In this document: piece after piece, positions 11,368 through 22,344 of the stretch
How positions within the stretch are numbered: the first letter of the stretch is position 1
How the letters are laid out: the number at the start of each line of letters is the position of its first letter
NCBI GenBank assembly: GCA_000467715.1
Contig: AJFK01000180.1
Span: 1-64,000 of the forward strand
DNA length: 64,000 nt
DNA from: Hysterium pulicare CBS 123377
Lineage: Eukaryota; Ascomycota; Dothideomycetes; Hysteriales; Hysteriaceae
Direction: 5' to 3'
Program-made: the position numbers and the translations under genes
The notes under the pieces: generated by a model
Database searches by the model: none
Told to the model about the DNA's origin: nothing
What the model saw: the letters and a program-made list of their open reading frames with translations, nothing else

Positions 11368-11974
11368 ATGTGTGTCAAATACACATTCAAGTGGTCGTGT
11401 TCTCATAGCCCGGGAACTAATATCCTCCATTGCCCAGCCGCTAAAGAGCTACCGGATACGGAGGTCTGTGACAGCCCGGTCTTAGCTCGACACTTCTTAT
11501 CAAAGAACACATGCCGGGAGTGCGGTCGACGAGAGTCCGAAAGCAACGAATGGCACAGCGATCAAGCTGAGGAGCGCGTGAGAGAATGGGGGTATCAGAC
11601 CGTGTTCACTTGGCACGATGAGCCGTAGGTTGCGATGCTCCTATAGTCGTCGAGGGCCTGAGCTAATATCTCTCCATAGGAACACCACCTATCCTCCGCA
11701 CAAACATAAACACAAGACACTCTTCTTGATCATATCCGGCGAAATGAATCTTTACTTTCCAAAATGGAAGATGGAGAATATCACCGTTGCGCTGCCGGCG
11801 CAGCTTGCTCGAGTCGCTCCTCCAATTCAAGTTACCGATGATGACGAGGGTTATAAAACATTGGTTAAGGATGATTGCCTTGAGTTTCCTCATGGAATAG
11901 AACATGAAGTGAGGATTGGGCCGCATGGATGCACCTTTATTGTTGGAGATGCAGGCCCCGAGCATGATATGTGA
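11368..11974 (+). CDS. Cys-rich N-terminus fused to small cupin protein
   Basis: Exons 11368-11624 and 11680-11974 join in phase to give 183 residues. Residues from about 65 on form a single cupin barrel: GYQTVFTWHDEP, then the metal-binding-type PPHKHKHKT and SGEMNLYFP, and the second motif FPHGIEHEVRIG. Such small cupins bind a metal, but their reactions are mostly unknown. The first 60 residues are different: they contain several Cys and a closing CRECG pair, like the short zinc-ribbon-like Cys-rich proteins common in ascomycetes. No in-frame ATG exists between the two parts, so this is either a real fusion or a cupin gene whose own first exon I have missed. The splice junction itself is convincing. 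Confidence 0.6.
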
Positions 11975-12398
11975 GGTCGTCTTGCATTCTCGGCCTTACA
12001 GGAGAACGACGACCATTATCCTAATATGCAGCCGTCAAAGAAGAATTCTTCGGGCTTATGTTTGATACCAGTGCGTGACTTTATATTTCATGATAAAGGA
12101 GAGATCATTTGGAGAGCTCTTTTCCAGTAAAGGAAGCATAGCAGACTGCTAATCAAGAAGCCTTACAATGCCGATTTTGGGTGCCTTCCCTGAGTATCTT
12201 TTCATTCGATGAGAGTTGTACGAGACGATCAGGCAAAGATTCAAAGGCAATCACGGACGCTTTCCCACCCGTGCTTAGTTATTGGTAGGCTGCAACGCCT
12301 CAATCTTTGATGTGACGTGGCCGTGCATATTCCATCAGTCGTACTAGAATTCCCACTCATACAATTTTTTTGCTGTTTTGCAAGCAGAACCTATCGAT
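11975..12398. other. Intergenic, with a possible unplaced exon
   Basis: No gene is supported. A long T-rich tract followed by AAGCAG at about 12363-12387 looks like a splice acceptor, so the next gene may have an upstream exon here that I could not identify. Confidence 0.35.
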
Positions 12399-13892
12399 AT
12401 GCATATGATGAAGCTGCTCGGCCGGCACAAAGAAGGTAAGACCCTATGATTTGTCACAGTAGCGTGCCTCTGACTATTTTACAGGTTCGGAATGGCAACC
12501 CTCAGTCAATGACAGGAGTATGAGCCCAAACTTAAAAGCTCTACTCGATAAAGGTCCTGACCATTCCCGTAGAACTCCGGTGGCAGATCAGCGAAAGAAA
12601 GCGGAAAGACTTGGATAACCTACTATGGGGAGGAAAGTTCCTGCGACGTGAACTCTCATCAAACACTTTCTTCGCCTCGCTTCAACACAACATTGTTGAA
12701 ATCCAGAAATCTTTCACGCGACATCATGCTATTTTTCATGATCATATCCATACTTTTCCTAACACACGGAGGATACTGCCCCACTCGAACAGTTGCGATG
12801 CGTGGATTACTTTAATCATCTCTGTCTTATCTGACTGTCAAGTCAGCCCAGGTTTACGATTAGATGTTCAAGCAAATGCCACACACTTGAAGTTCAAAGA
12901 GCTCTTCAATGATGATTTCGATGTCGCGCCAACGGGCCGAGACCAAGCCGAAAAATGGGCTCGAAGGCAACGACTTCTACGTTACGAAAGGCCATTAAGG
13001 GTGTTGGAGCAGGTCACTCTGATAGACATGCCGCCACCTTCCCAATTCGACGGAAAAGAAAATCTTCAAGAGATCGTTCCCTGGGCTGCTGAGGCAAGCT
13101 TCGAGAGCTCGGGTGGGGTAACACTGAAGGAGACAGACTTCAACAATCTCGATATCTACGCCATCAGAAACTTCGCGAAAATACATGTTATATGGACTCA
13201 TACGGTTACAGAACATCTCCAAATGCCGGATATGGAGACTTTATTGTTGTTTTATGACGCTTCGTTTCTCAAGTTGAGCAGCATTGCCTCCAAAGAGGAG
13301 CTTAAAATTGATGGATCAGTTTGCCGGTGAGAAATACATTCTGGATAGACATCACTCCGCTAACACGTTTGGCAGGCTTCTAAAAGCTCCTCGAAATATC
13401 TACGATGAGATATTACGCAGCTATGAGCTCTTGTTCGACAGATATAATGAAAAGTCCGTTCGGACCTATTGGCAACTGACCCATACAGATGATGCACCTC
13501 AAATCAAGTTAGGAATTCGTGATCCGTACCTGGACACAATATGCGGTCTAGCTACGGATACAGATAGGTCTGGTCCTCGTGTCCGCATCGATTATGATCG
13601 CTTCAAGTCTCCTCCCAGAAAGCGAAGCCCTCTCGCTGCGGACGAGGATGCGTACTTTATGTACCTTGGAAACCGTCTAGCTACCCTTGCGGCTAGAGTT
13701 AAAGAAAGCAAGGAGAATCACAACGCTTTGCGGACAAGTAAATCCACGGTCAGTATCGATCGAAAACAGTTGTGGTAAGCATTTACAACGTATATTTGCT
13801 GTAAAAAGGCTAAGTACACTTCTTCTAGGGTTGCGGTAGCAGCTATGGTCGTTTCAATCGTTCTCGGCGTTTTCCAGGTTTTGCGGAAGTAA
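12399..13892 (+). CDS. Orphan protein with C-terminal membrane anchor
   Basis: Exons 12399-12435, 12485-12517, 12573-13326, 13376-13774 and 13829-13892 give 428 residues if the first ATG is used. No known domain is recognised with confidence. The segment KLRWQISERKRKDLDNLL weakly recalls the helix that follows HeLo (prion-inhibition) domains in fungal incompatibility proteins, but the HeLo domain itself is not visible upstream. A conserved-looking block, PRNIYDEILRSYELLFDRY, lies in the second half. The protein ends with about 17 hydrophobic residues (VAVAAMVVSIVLGVFQV) and LRK, typical of a tail-anchored membrane protein. The four internal junctions keep phase; the 5' end is uncertain because a strong acceptor-like tract precedes the start. 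Confidence 0.6.
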
Positions 13893-14053
13893 TTCTTCCT
13901 AGGGGCTAATCGCCTACGGCATCCGGGACATCGTCACACTATTCAATTCTACATTTTTAATGTGCATAGATTGATGCCCCTTGCAATGAAATCCCACTGC
14001 TTCAAGATTCTGGACATTTGATGTCATCGTTCTGCTCTAAAGGTTCCTTTGCA

Positions 14054-17000
14054 CTAGCCGCCATATTCATTGATCACACTCTTGGCCTGATGATAAACTC
14101 CAAATGGCTTGTAGGTGGCATCAAGCCTATTTTTCTCATGTCAGCACATCGAAATAGCTTAATCATCTTGTGGCTCACCCGAAAGCTTTAGGCCCTCCGA
14201 CTTCAAGTCCTCTTGTGGTGGTCCACGGCGGCGGAGCACTCATACAGATGACCGCAACGTTCAGCCCATATCTGTACTCCGGCACGCCAATTGCGCGACC
14301 GGTTCGGACATCCAACAGGGCGATGAGATCAGGCACGGATGCCAGGACCTACCGAACAAATACTAACGTGAGTATATGGAGTCATTGGGATGAGAGTTCT
14401 GGCTGACCTTCTTTTCATTATCCTCGTTTGCTATGGAAGCAATCAAATTCTCATTTTTATATTCGATCGTCAAAATCTTTGTCTTGAAAGCCTTCATATC
14501 GCCGTTTCCGCTCTCCCTAATTTCAATACTTCCAATTGAATGGCCTCTTCGCATCTTCTGCGTTACGTTCTCTATTCTACCTTCAAAAATGATACCTGCG
14601 CTCTCTGCTCCTCCGCACGCATCGACGATGGCCTGGACTGGCGAAGCTTTCGACTCCGATATTCCCGCCATCGCAATGGCTCTTCCGATCCTCCAGGCTA
14701 GGGAGTGAGTACACAATATACCTTGCTTCTTAATGGTCGCCGCCGAGAACGGTCTTGAAACTACACCAGCAGCATATCCCATCTGCGAACAGACGGCGCC
14801 CAAGATACGCTGGACAGAGTCTACAGACTCTCCTCTCTGTAGGCTGAGGCTTGTACCTGTTCCACTTGCTACGGTAATAGGAAGCAAGCCATCAATGGAG
14901 TCAAGGTACAAATATGGTGTTACCTTTTCAAATGATGGGTAAGCACGACCCATCATATCTCCATCGATAACGGGGAAATTGTAGCGCGATGAAGTGCTGA
15001 CCAGGAATGGAGCAAGACCATTGGAACCGCCTATCTCAACACACAATCCTGCAGAGACTTCGTTAAGACTACTTTTGCTTGCTTTGAGAAATTCATCCAA
15101 AGCGTCATCGAGCAGAGTGCCCCCAGGTCGTTCAGCGCCAACAATAGGGGATCCTATGGAAACAACGGGGAAGAGCTTTGCTGCTTCGGGCAGAGAATCC
15201 ACTTCCACTATCCGCAATTCGTGTCCTTGTCGGATCATCTCCCGCGCCTGGATAAGTGCTAGACGAGGGTTTCCTCCCCCTCCGCAGCCCAGAATGTAGC
15301 TCCCGAGGGATATCCATTCTAAGTCTAATGCTGATAGATACCAGACTGCATCACGCACTTTTGGACGATAAGAAAGCATGTCTTGACTTGTGTTGAGCAA
15401 CTCGTTGAAACCGTGGCTGGGATCTGGTACCCGAGTCGGAAGCTCTATCGGTTTCGCATGCGGATACCCTACAATATCCTCATTGGGCCTATCTCCTTGG
15501 CGAGTGGTGCCGGATGAATGTAGCTGACCTGCCACCTTGACCGCAATCTTCACAGCACTATCAGAGACGTATGGGAGTCTTCCAATCTCGAGATCGACGC
15601 GCCGAATCGTGCTCTTCCTCGCACCCAAGTTGATGCACCTCATTATTGCCTTTGATTCGACCTTTTCAATGAGCAACTTTTGCCCCTTCAACGAGCTAGA
15701 GTCTTGCATCTTGAAGATTTGACTCTGAGTGGCTGAGATACATGCAGTAGAGGCTCCAATGGCGTTGGCAACGGAGGGTAGTGGCCCTTTCAAAACGTTG
15801 AATTTTTGCCTCATTGATTTTGGGACTAGGATCGCACCTCCTCCGACAAAGAGCACTGGCAGTGGCTCTAGGCTTGTCTTTGCTTGAATGACTGCGGTTG
15901 TCAACTCTCGTTCGATAATATCTAGGGCCTGCGCAAGTGTCTTGCTTGGAAGCTTGACGTCTGTATTTCCAACACCCGGGGCAGTACCAGCGGCTACTGC
16001 AATGTCTGTAGCAGTCAAAGTGGAGCCACCAAAGCATCGAGACTTCTCCGTCAGCCTTTTACCAACAGACTCAGGTCCGATCCTTAAGACGTCATCATCG
16101 GACGATAAATAAACTATTGAACCACCGCCTAACCCAGTAGATGACACATCGGGCATTCTGAAGTTCACCGGAATGCCGGCCAATGTGCTGTACGCAGATG
16201 CGTCCTTCGGCAACCCTGAATCTAATAGCACACCGACATCCGTGGTAGTACCTCCAATATCCACGACAATGAGCCGATCTTTCGGCATTCTACTCTCGAC
16301 AAGCAGAGGTGACGATGATAGATTCAGATATGCTGCGCCTAGCATAGAATTTGCCGGTCCACTGTTGAAGGCATGTATGGGCAAATGAGCAGCTTCAAGA
16401 GCCGGTATCATGTTTCCATCATTAGTGCTGATATACAAAGGACAATTTGCGAGACCACAGCGGCTGAGAGACTGATGGAATTCGAGCATTGTTCTTGAGG
16501 CGTAGCGCATCGTGGCCGCATTCAGTATCGCTGCGTTTTCGCGTTCAAGAATGGCGGTATGACCAACTGGTCTTGTTAGTCAAAACAACCAAATATTCGG
16601 GCGGGAAGAATTGTCACCATCAGCTGAGCAAACTACTTCAGCATTTTCTATCTCTCGGAGAACTATGTCCCTGCACTTTCGTTCCTGACTGTACTCAGAG
16701 TCAATCGGCGAGAAGATCCCCGTTATGACCACTGTATCATATCCTTGCTCTTTGATCAATTTGCATTGCTGGACTATCTCAAACTCGTCAAGATGCCCGA
16801 TCTCTTCTCCCGTAATCTGCAGTCCTCCGTTAACGTATCCCACATGACCCTGGGTGACTGAAGCATGCTTTAGCTAGCGAGATAGAAGCATATACATAGG
16901 TCATACCTTCACGTAGCTCAACTGGAAAGTCGACGAATGGAGGCGTGCGTCTCGTGAATTGATGTGAAGCTAGCCTGATAACCGCCACGCGAGACAATCT

Positions 17001-17400
17001 CTCTCCATCACGCTCTATGATGGCGTTGATGAAGTGCTAGAAGTCCATGTTATTTTTCACCGCCAACACGGGTATCAGCAAGGTGATGCACACCGTGGTT
17101 CCTATCGTGACGCAGAAAACGCGTTCTGGGGATACCTCTTTTGAATATAATAATTGACGTATTGCGCTCTCGATTCCTAGGGATAGGTCATCCGTAGTTG
17201 TGGTTTTCAGATGTGCCACTACTCCGTGCTCCCCATCTTTTTGATTTGCATCATCAAGGAGTACGGCATCAATGTTTGTGCCTAATCAACTATAAACTTT
17301 TTAAGTTATAACAGGCGCGACTACTCTTACCTCCGATATCTATCCCAATACGATATCTGCCTTCTGCAGCCATGGACAGACGGAGAAGTTTCTTCAGCAT
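14054..17400 (-). CDS. Hydantoinase A/oxoprolinase-family protein with DUF917
   Basis: Seven exons in coding order, 17400-17331, 17281-17094, 17036-16907, 16857-16618, 16566-14408, 14348-14179 and 14126-14054, give 1009 residues. The N-terminal half is a hydantoinase/oxoprolinase fold. It has the ASKHA-type nucleotide-binding motif RIGIDIGGTN near residues 16-25, a second motif VVDIGGTTTDVG, and the family block ILERENAAILNA. The C-terminal half is DUF917, with LGCGGGGNPRLAL, PVIDGDMMGRAYPSFE and a YRYGLNVAVICMSAPPPWT-type close. The family performs ATP-dependent opening of cyclic amides such as hydantoins or 5-oxoproline. DUF917 fusions occur in fungi and bacteria; their substrate is not settled. 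All phases agree; the GTCAGC donor at 14407 is the weakest site. MAAEG at 17373 is an alternative start. Confidence 0.88.
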
Positions 17401-18078
17401 TGTTCAAGAAGGGATATTTGCTTAACAAAGCTAGGTTCCTGGCTAGAGCCAAAGGCTCGAATCGAAATCCCGGAGATAACAGCGACGCTATGGCAAGGCC
17501 TTCGAGATCAGCCTGGATATGACATCATATCTATCTTGCCTTCTTGAAACTCGCCGAGGTAGGTAAACATCATCCAACTTCTAACGTTCTTTTGTGTGCT
17601 GTATAACTAATCTTATACTTTAATCCAAATTTCACTAAAGTATAAACAGAATACTTTAAGTTTATTAAGTACTTGTTTTCAGTATATTCTTTATAATGAT
17701 AGTAGCTAGTACAGAATCTGTGAAGACGAATATATACTCCAAATAGTGAATAGATATAATTCCATGGCGAACTCCAGCTGAATACTCAATTGTTAAACGA
17801 CTTCATGACCAGATTTGCAAGGATTTAGACTAATCGAAGCCATAGTGGTTGATATTAAATATAACAATGAATCTAGGAAGTGTACCGCTCGCTCGCTACT
17901 AACCAGTTACACACTAGCTTACTTTGATAACTATGTATAGCAACAAACGTTCCAAGATCCTTTCGGTACGCAAGATACTACTGTTCATCTCAAGTGCTCC
18001 TGAGTGGTGATAGTTATAATACTATGAGATGTGTACGGTTGTGATGAAATCTAAACCTATCTGACCCACATCGGCCTT

Positions 18079-18363
18079 ATGGACGAACACTATCTATCTC
18101 CGACCACCCAAATCCGCATCCAATATACCGAATCTGATACCGAACAACGAATCTCCGTATTAGTCTTAGATCTAGACGGAGACAAAGCGGATTTATCGCC
18201 TCCTTCGCTGTCTCGCGTTTGGGCGGAACCCGAGATTCACCACCAAATACTTATAGAGAATCTTGCTTTATGTAAGATCTCAAGTCTAGAATTGTTGTAC
18301 TGCGAGGAAATACGTCGATTAGGAAAGCAGATCAGGCCTAGCGTCGATTTGCTTATATTTTAA
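18079..18363 (+). CDS. Possible small hypothetical protein (94 aa)
   Basis: A single open frame from an ATG, acidic, without recognised domain, signal peptide or membrane segment. It lies in the promoter region of the amidohydrolase gene. It may be a chance frame or a remnant; nothing beyond the open frame supports it. Confidence 0.2.
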   Translation: MDEHYLSPTTQIRIQYTESDTEQRISVLVLDLDGDKADLSPPSLSRVWAEPEIHHQILIENLALCKISSLELLYCEEIRRLGKQIRPSVDLLIF

Positions 18364-18488
18364 ATTGGTGTCTTTTTATGGAATGCGGTGCTGAGAGCGG
18401 AGAGGCATGCGGATTGGCGGCCTAGACCAACAGTAGCTGAGCTGAGAATCAACCTGAAGCAAATGTGGAGAGAAGAAGCGATTCTCGC

Positions 18489-18496
18489 TATATAAA
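18489..18496 (+). promoter_or_regulatory. TATA box of amidohydrolase gene
   Basis: TATATAAA 84 bases upstream of the ATG at 18573, followed by a C/T-rich leader. This is a close match to a fungal TATA box at a normal distance and suggests a regulated promoter. Confidence 0.55.
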
Positions 18497-18572
18497 TTCC
18501 ATTCGAGCATCTCGGTTCTGTTCTATTCAGTCAACTTTTCTCCCTTCAACATCATCTATCCTACCCCTCATT

Positions 18573-20117
18573 ATGCCTTCCATCCTCCTCAAGAATGGCA
18601 CGGCCTTGATTCACGAAGCCAATTATCATGTACAGCCTACAAAAACCGATATTCTCATCCAAGGCAACAAAATCGCCCGACTTGAAAAAGACATAACTCC
18701 GGAAGAACCTGGAATCGAAGTCATTGATTGTACCGACCAAATCATAAGTCCAGGATTTATAGATACACATCACCATGTATGGCAGACGCAGTTGAAGGGC
18801 CGCCATGCAGATCAGTTATTGGTTGACTATATGACCCATGGTAGACTTGTCTTTTGTCCTTTAAGCACATCCAATTTGCTAACGCATATTCAAGGCAATT
18901 TCACGTCCTCCCAATATCAACCTTCCGATGTATTCTGGGGTCAACTAGGCGGGTGCCTTGAAGCTCTTTCCGCCGGCACGACTACCATCGTGGATCATGC
19001 TCACATGAACTATTCCCCTGAATCCACACGCCTCGCTCTTTCCGCGACCATCTCGTCTGGAGTTCGTTCTGTCTTCGGGTATTGTCCCACACCTCGGATC
19101 AAATCCTGGAATCCCCTGCAAATGCACGACAAGCCACTTGAAGGCTGGATTCTGGAGTTAATGGAAGACTTAGCAAAAGAAGGACCATGGGCTGATGGAC
19201 GGGTGATGCTGGGACTGAGTTATGATCTGTGGTTTCTTGGCCCCGAGGCTTCGAAATCAGTGCTTTCGAAAGCGAAATCTTTGGGCATTAAGACTATCAC
19301 GACGCACTTTGTCCGCAATCCACAGATGGGGGACTCTTCGCTGCCTGAGCTACTAAGTTCTATGGGCCTGCTAGACAGCTCTATCTTGTTTAGTCACGCG
19401 TCGGGATGCTCGGAGAACGATGTAAAGCTGATCAAGGAGCACGACGCAAAATTCAGCTCGACACCGAGCACCGAGTTGCAAACGGGAATGGGGAGATCAG
19501 TATGTTTCGATGATAGATATCCTGAGATGCAAGCTCAGGCATCTTTGGGGGTGGACTGTCATTCGAACAATGCCGGGTCCATTGTCCAAGAGATGAGATT
19601 GGGGTTGCAAAATGCGAGGAATAACCACAACGAACGTTTCCTCGCGCAAGGAAAGATCCCCAAAACTACAAACAAAAAGGTAGAGGAGGCATTCAATCTC
19701 GGCACTATCCAGGGCGCTAAAGCGATAGGAATGGAGGACGAGCTTGGGGCCATTGCAGTGGGCAAGTTGGCGGACTTGGTCGTCTTTGACGCACTGAGTC
19801 CGGCTATGGTGTGCGCAGCTCAACACGAGCCTGTAGCAGCCGTTGTCTTACATTCCAGCCCTGCAGATATTGATATGGTCATCATTGGTGGGAAGACCAG
19901 GAAGAAGGATGGGAAATTAACGGGTGTAGAAGTTGATGAAGGAGCGAGCAAGATGGTGGGAAAGAAAATGCTGGAGTGGAGAGAGGTCGCGAGCGAGTTG
20001 GTGAAAACTAGAGAAGAGATTCAAAAGAAAATTAATGAACTGGATATGGTCGAGGCGAAGCAAGCAATGATCAAGGCTTTTTATCTCGACGAAAGCAAAA
20101 TTACGGACGAGCTTTGA
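18573..20117 (+). CDS. Amidohydrolase, deaminase/chlorohydrolase type
   Basis: Exons 18573-18840 and 18895-20117 give 496 residues. It is a metal-dependent amidohydrolase of the branch that includes cytosine, guanine and 8-oxoguanine deaminases, SAH/MTA deaminase and triazine hydrolases. Metal-site residues seen: His66 and His68 in DTHHHVW, a later His in TTHFVRN, a His in FSHASG, and the Asp in GVDCHSNN. An Ile/Leu-rich beta-sandwich typical of the fold flanks the barrel at both ends, including GKLADLVVFD. I removed a 54-nt stopless intron (GTAGAC...TTCAAG, with a GCTAAC branch site) because joining its flanks restores the conserved run MTHGNFTSSQY; leaving it in adds 18 residues. The nearby hydantoinase, permease and aminotransferase suggest a nitrogen-ring substrate (inference). 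Confidence 0.88.
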   Translation: MPSILLKNGTALIHEANYHVQPTKTDILIQGNKIARLEKDITPEEPGIEVIDCTDQIISPGFIDTHHHVWQTQLKGRHADQLLVDYMTHGRLVFCPLSTSNLLTHIQGNFTSSQYQPSDVFWGQLGGCLEALSAGTTTIVDHAHMNYSPESTRLALSATISSGVRSVFGYCPTPRIKSWNPLQMHDKPLEGWILELMEDLAKEGPWADGRVMLGLSYDLWFLGPEASKSVLSKAKSLGIKTITTHFVRNPQMGDSSLPELLSSMGLLDSSILFSHASGCSENDVKLIKEHDAKFSSTPSTELQTGMGRSVCFDDRYPEMQAQASLGVDCHSNNAGSIVQEMRLGLQNARNNHNERFLAQGKIPKTTNKKVEEAFNLGTIQGAKAIGMEDELGAIAVGKLADLVVFDALSPAMVCAAQHEPVAAVVLHSSPADIDMVIIGGKTRKKDGKLTGVEVDEGASKMVGKKMLEWREVASELVKTREEIQKKINELDMVEAKQAMIKAFYLDESKITDEL

Positions 20118-20688
20118 GAACGAAGTTGAGGGTATGCAAATAGAGCAGCACAGTAGACAAACATCTCCTCTCAAAATGGTTACAAACCGAAGGTCATCGC
20201 AAATATCAAATTGCTGTATTTCAAGCTCTAAAAATGCTGCTCATCAAAACTAGGCCCAAAGAAAATGAAGCTGTCGGGAAGAATCAAAGCTATGACAAGC
20301 TGGTTCGAAGCTCTTCACGAAGGCCGCTTTCTTTGAGAGACGACGATAAATTGATATAAACCAGGTTAATGAATGTAAGGTAATCTATGTTTCTCTGGTG
20401 ATGTGATGGATGTTGTTGTGAAAATGAATCTGCGTATCTTTGATTCCCGGCCGAAATGGCTACACCAATCAGAGCAATTCAGACGCACGCGCCTCCTGAG
20501 TTTCGTCTTCGAGGTCAAATTTCGCTGTCCGGAAACCCCTCCGCCACACATTCACTCCCTTCAGCTTCGCCGGGCACGTCTGTCTGAAGCCCTTAATCTC
20601 ACTGAAAAACGCCTTATTTCGACGTGTAGTCCTTCCTCTTTGCCCCAATTCAGGCCAGACCTCATCTCATTCGACACCGTTTCACCCA
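20118..20688. other. Intergenic, amidohydrolase to GFA gene
   Basis: No supported gene; overlapping open frames lack domains. The last 100 bases are a C/T-rich leader for the GFA-type gene. Confidence 0.4.
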
Positions 20689-21561
20689 ATGGACCAGACG
20701 CTGCACGGATCTTGCGCCTGCGGGCGAATCAGATATGTTGTCGAGATACCAGCACAGCAGACACAGCTTGCGGAGCTGAGATACGATAATACCAGCGCGT
20801 CTCGTAAGTCAATAGTTTATCGTGACGTCAAAACGCGTATGCCCGGAAGCTCTCAGATTCTCTCTTTTGGATACTTGGGTTTGGGGATGAAAATCCCTAG
20901 TCGTTTCTACATCGTATGGGAACAATGCAGAGCGTCTGGTTGACTGATTTGCGCATGTACAGGTCAACACCAAGCCTCCCCTCTCACCCTCTGGCTCCGC
21001 GTACCTCTCAGCTGGTTCCATTCCGCCACCTTCGCTCAGTTCCCCGACGAAACGCACAGTAGCATTCAACGCACATTTACATCGCCATCTGCCTCCGATT
21101 CGCGCCGACAGTTCTGCGGATACTGTGGTACACAATTGACTTCGTGGCATGAGCGTACAAGAGATGATGCGGAACACATTTGCTTGACAGTGGGAAGTTT
21201 GCTAGATGAAGACCAAGAAACTCTAGGACAATTGGGATGGTTACCAGGCGATAGCAGCGATGAGGAGACCGCAGTTACCAGGAGTGCTCCTCACGAGTCA
21301 CGTCTTGTTGAGCGGTTTCTGCAACCGCCTAGCGTGAGAGGTGCACCCTGGTTTGAAGAAATGGTGGAGAATACGGGCTTGGGAAGACTCAAGAAGCAAA
21401 GAGGTGGTCACTCGTCGAGAGATGGTAATGTGCGGGTTGAATGGGAGGTCATTGAATACACAGAAGGTGACGATGCGGATGACGAAAGTGGCATGACGAC
21501 TCCTGGGAAAAGGAAGATTGGAGAAGTCGAAGAGAGTGATGCAGAGATGAGAAATGTTTAG
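20689..21561 (+). CDS. GFA/CENP-V-type zinc protein
   Basis: Exons 20689-20803 and 20963-21561 give 237 residues. The fold of the GFA family (glutathione-dependent formaldehyde-activating enzyme, CENP-V) is marked by paired zinc ligands: Cys9 and Cys11 in GSCACG, and Cys residues in FCGYCGTQL about 70 residues later. The middle Cys pair usually found after the first (CHC-type) is not visible in this model, perhaps because it falls in the unusually long 159-nt intron or because this branch has lost it. The C-terminal half is an acidic extension not seen in minimal family members. Most fungal members have no assigned reaction; carbon-sulphur lyase activity is only a possibility. Confidence 0.75.
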
Positions 21562-22344
21562 GCGAGCTTGAGGATGACTATAAACGGGTTGGAGATTTAG
21601 ATTTGGCTTGCTCACGCTGCGGTGGGCCTTTGATATCGGGCGTTAAGGCCACCTTAGCGGCGGACATAACGATATGCATCAAAAAGCTTCTTGAGGTGTA
21701 TTGTCCGCGTGTAGGTTGTCATATGTATCAAGTTAGGAAGATCTATCATTTTAATGAAGCCGGAAAAGTAATAAAATAGTGGTTTAAAGGAAATCTACTT
21801 TCGTATCCAATCTAATGGGGACTTTTCAGTCCTCTCTACTTTCATTACAGAGTGTTTAAAGCTGAGAGCAAAAACAATAACAATTGGGTTTCCAGCCTCG
21901 GCGTCGTCCTTGACCGATTCGGCCGTCTTTTTAGAGGATCGGCATTGCGAGAACCTCCCGAACCCAAGTACCGATATCTGAATCCCCGATTACGAACCAT
22001 CATTATTATCCTTCACATTTCCATCCTTGTTGGACAGGGGCGTTTGCAATCGGTTGTAGTCAAATCTTTCGGGAAAGTATGTGTATCAGTTCAAGACCTA
22101 AGCTGATAAGCAATGGAACAATCTGCTGTTTCGATTGGAGCGATCGACGTGTAAGGCGTATTCTGTACAATACTAGGGTCTTGTCTTTCCATGACGCTGG
22201 TGCTTCCTGGCCGTGGGATGGCACTTTAGTTGCATAATATATGCATGTGGCACGTCTCCATCTTAGTATTTATCGACTTCATCCCTCCTCTCGTGCTTCT
22301 TGATACTTGCGATCGGTCGAATTCTTCGATGAAAGAGCTTGGAA
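21562..22344. other. Intergenic, upstream of APC permease
   Basis: No supported gene. Open frames near 21850-22100 lack domains. This is the likely promoter of the permease gene. Confidence 0.4.

Larger units (their letters stand above)
17401..18572. other. Divergent promoter region with AT-rich block
   Basis: Lies between the divergent hydantoinase-type and amidohydrolase genes and probably holds shared control elements. A strongly AT-rich block (about 17590-17780) has no open frames. One short open frame (18079-18363) is listed separately with low confidence, and a TATA box lies at 18489-18496. Confidence 0.45.

Noticed and set aside
22339-22344. Permease start at 22339
   Set aside because: The codon there is TTG; the first ATG in frame is at 22345.
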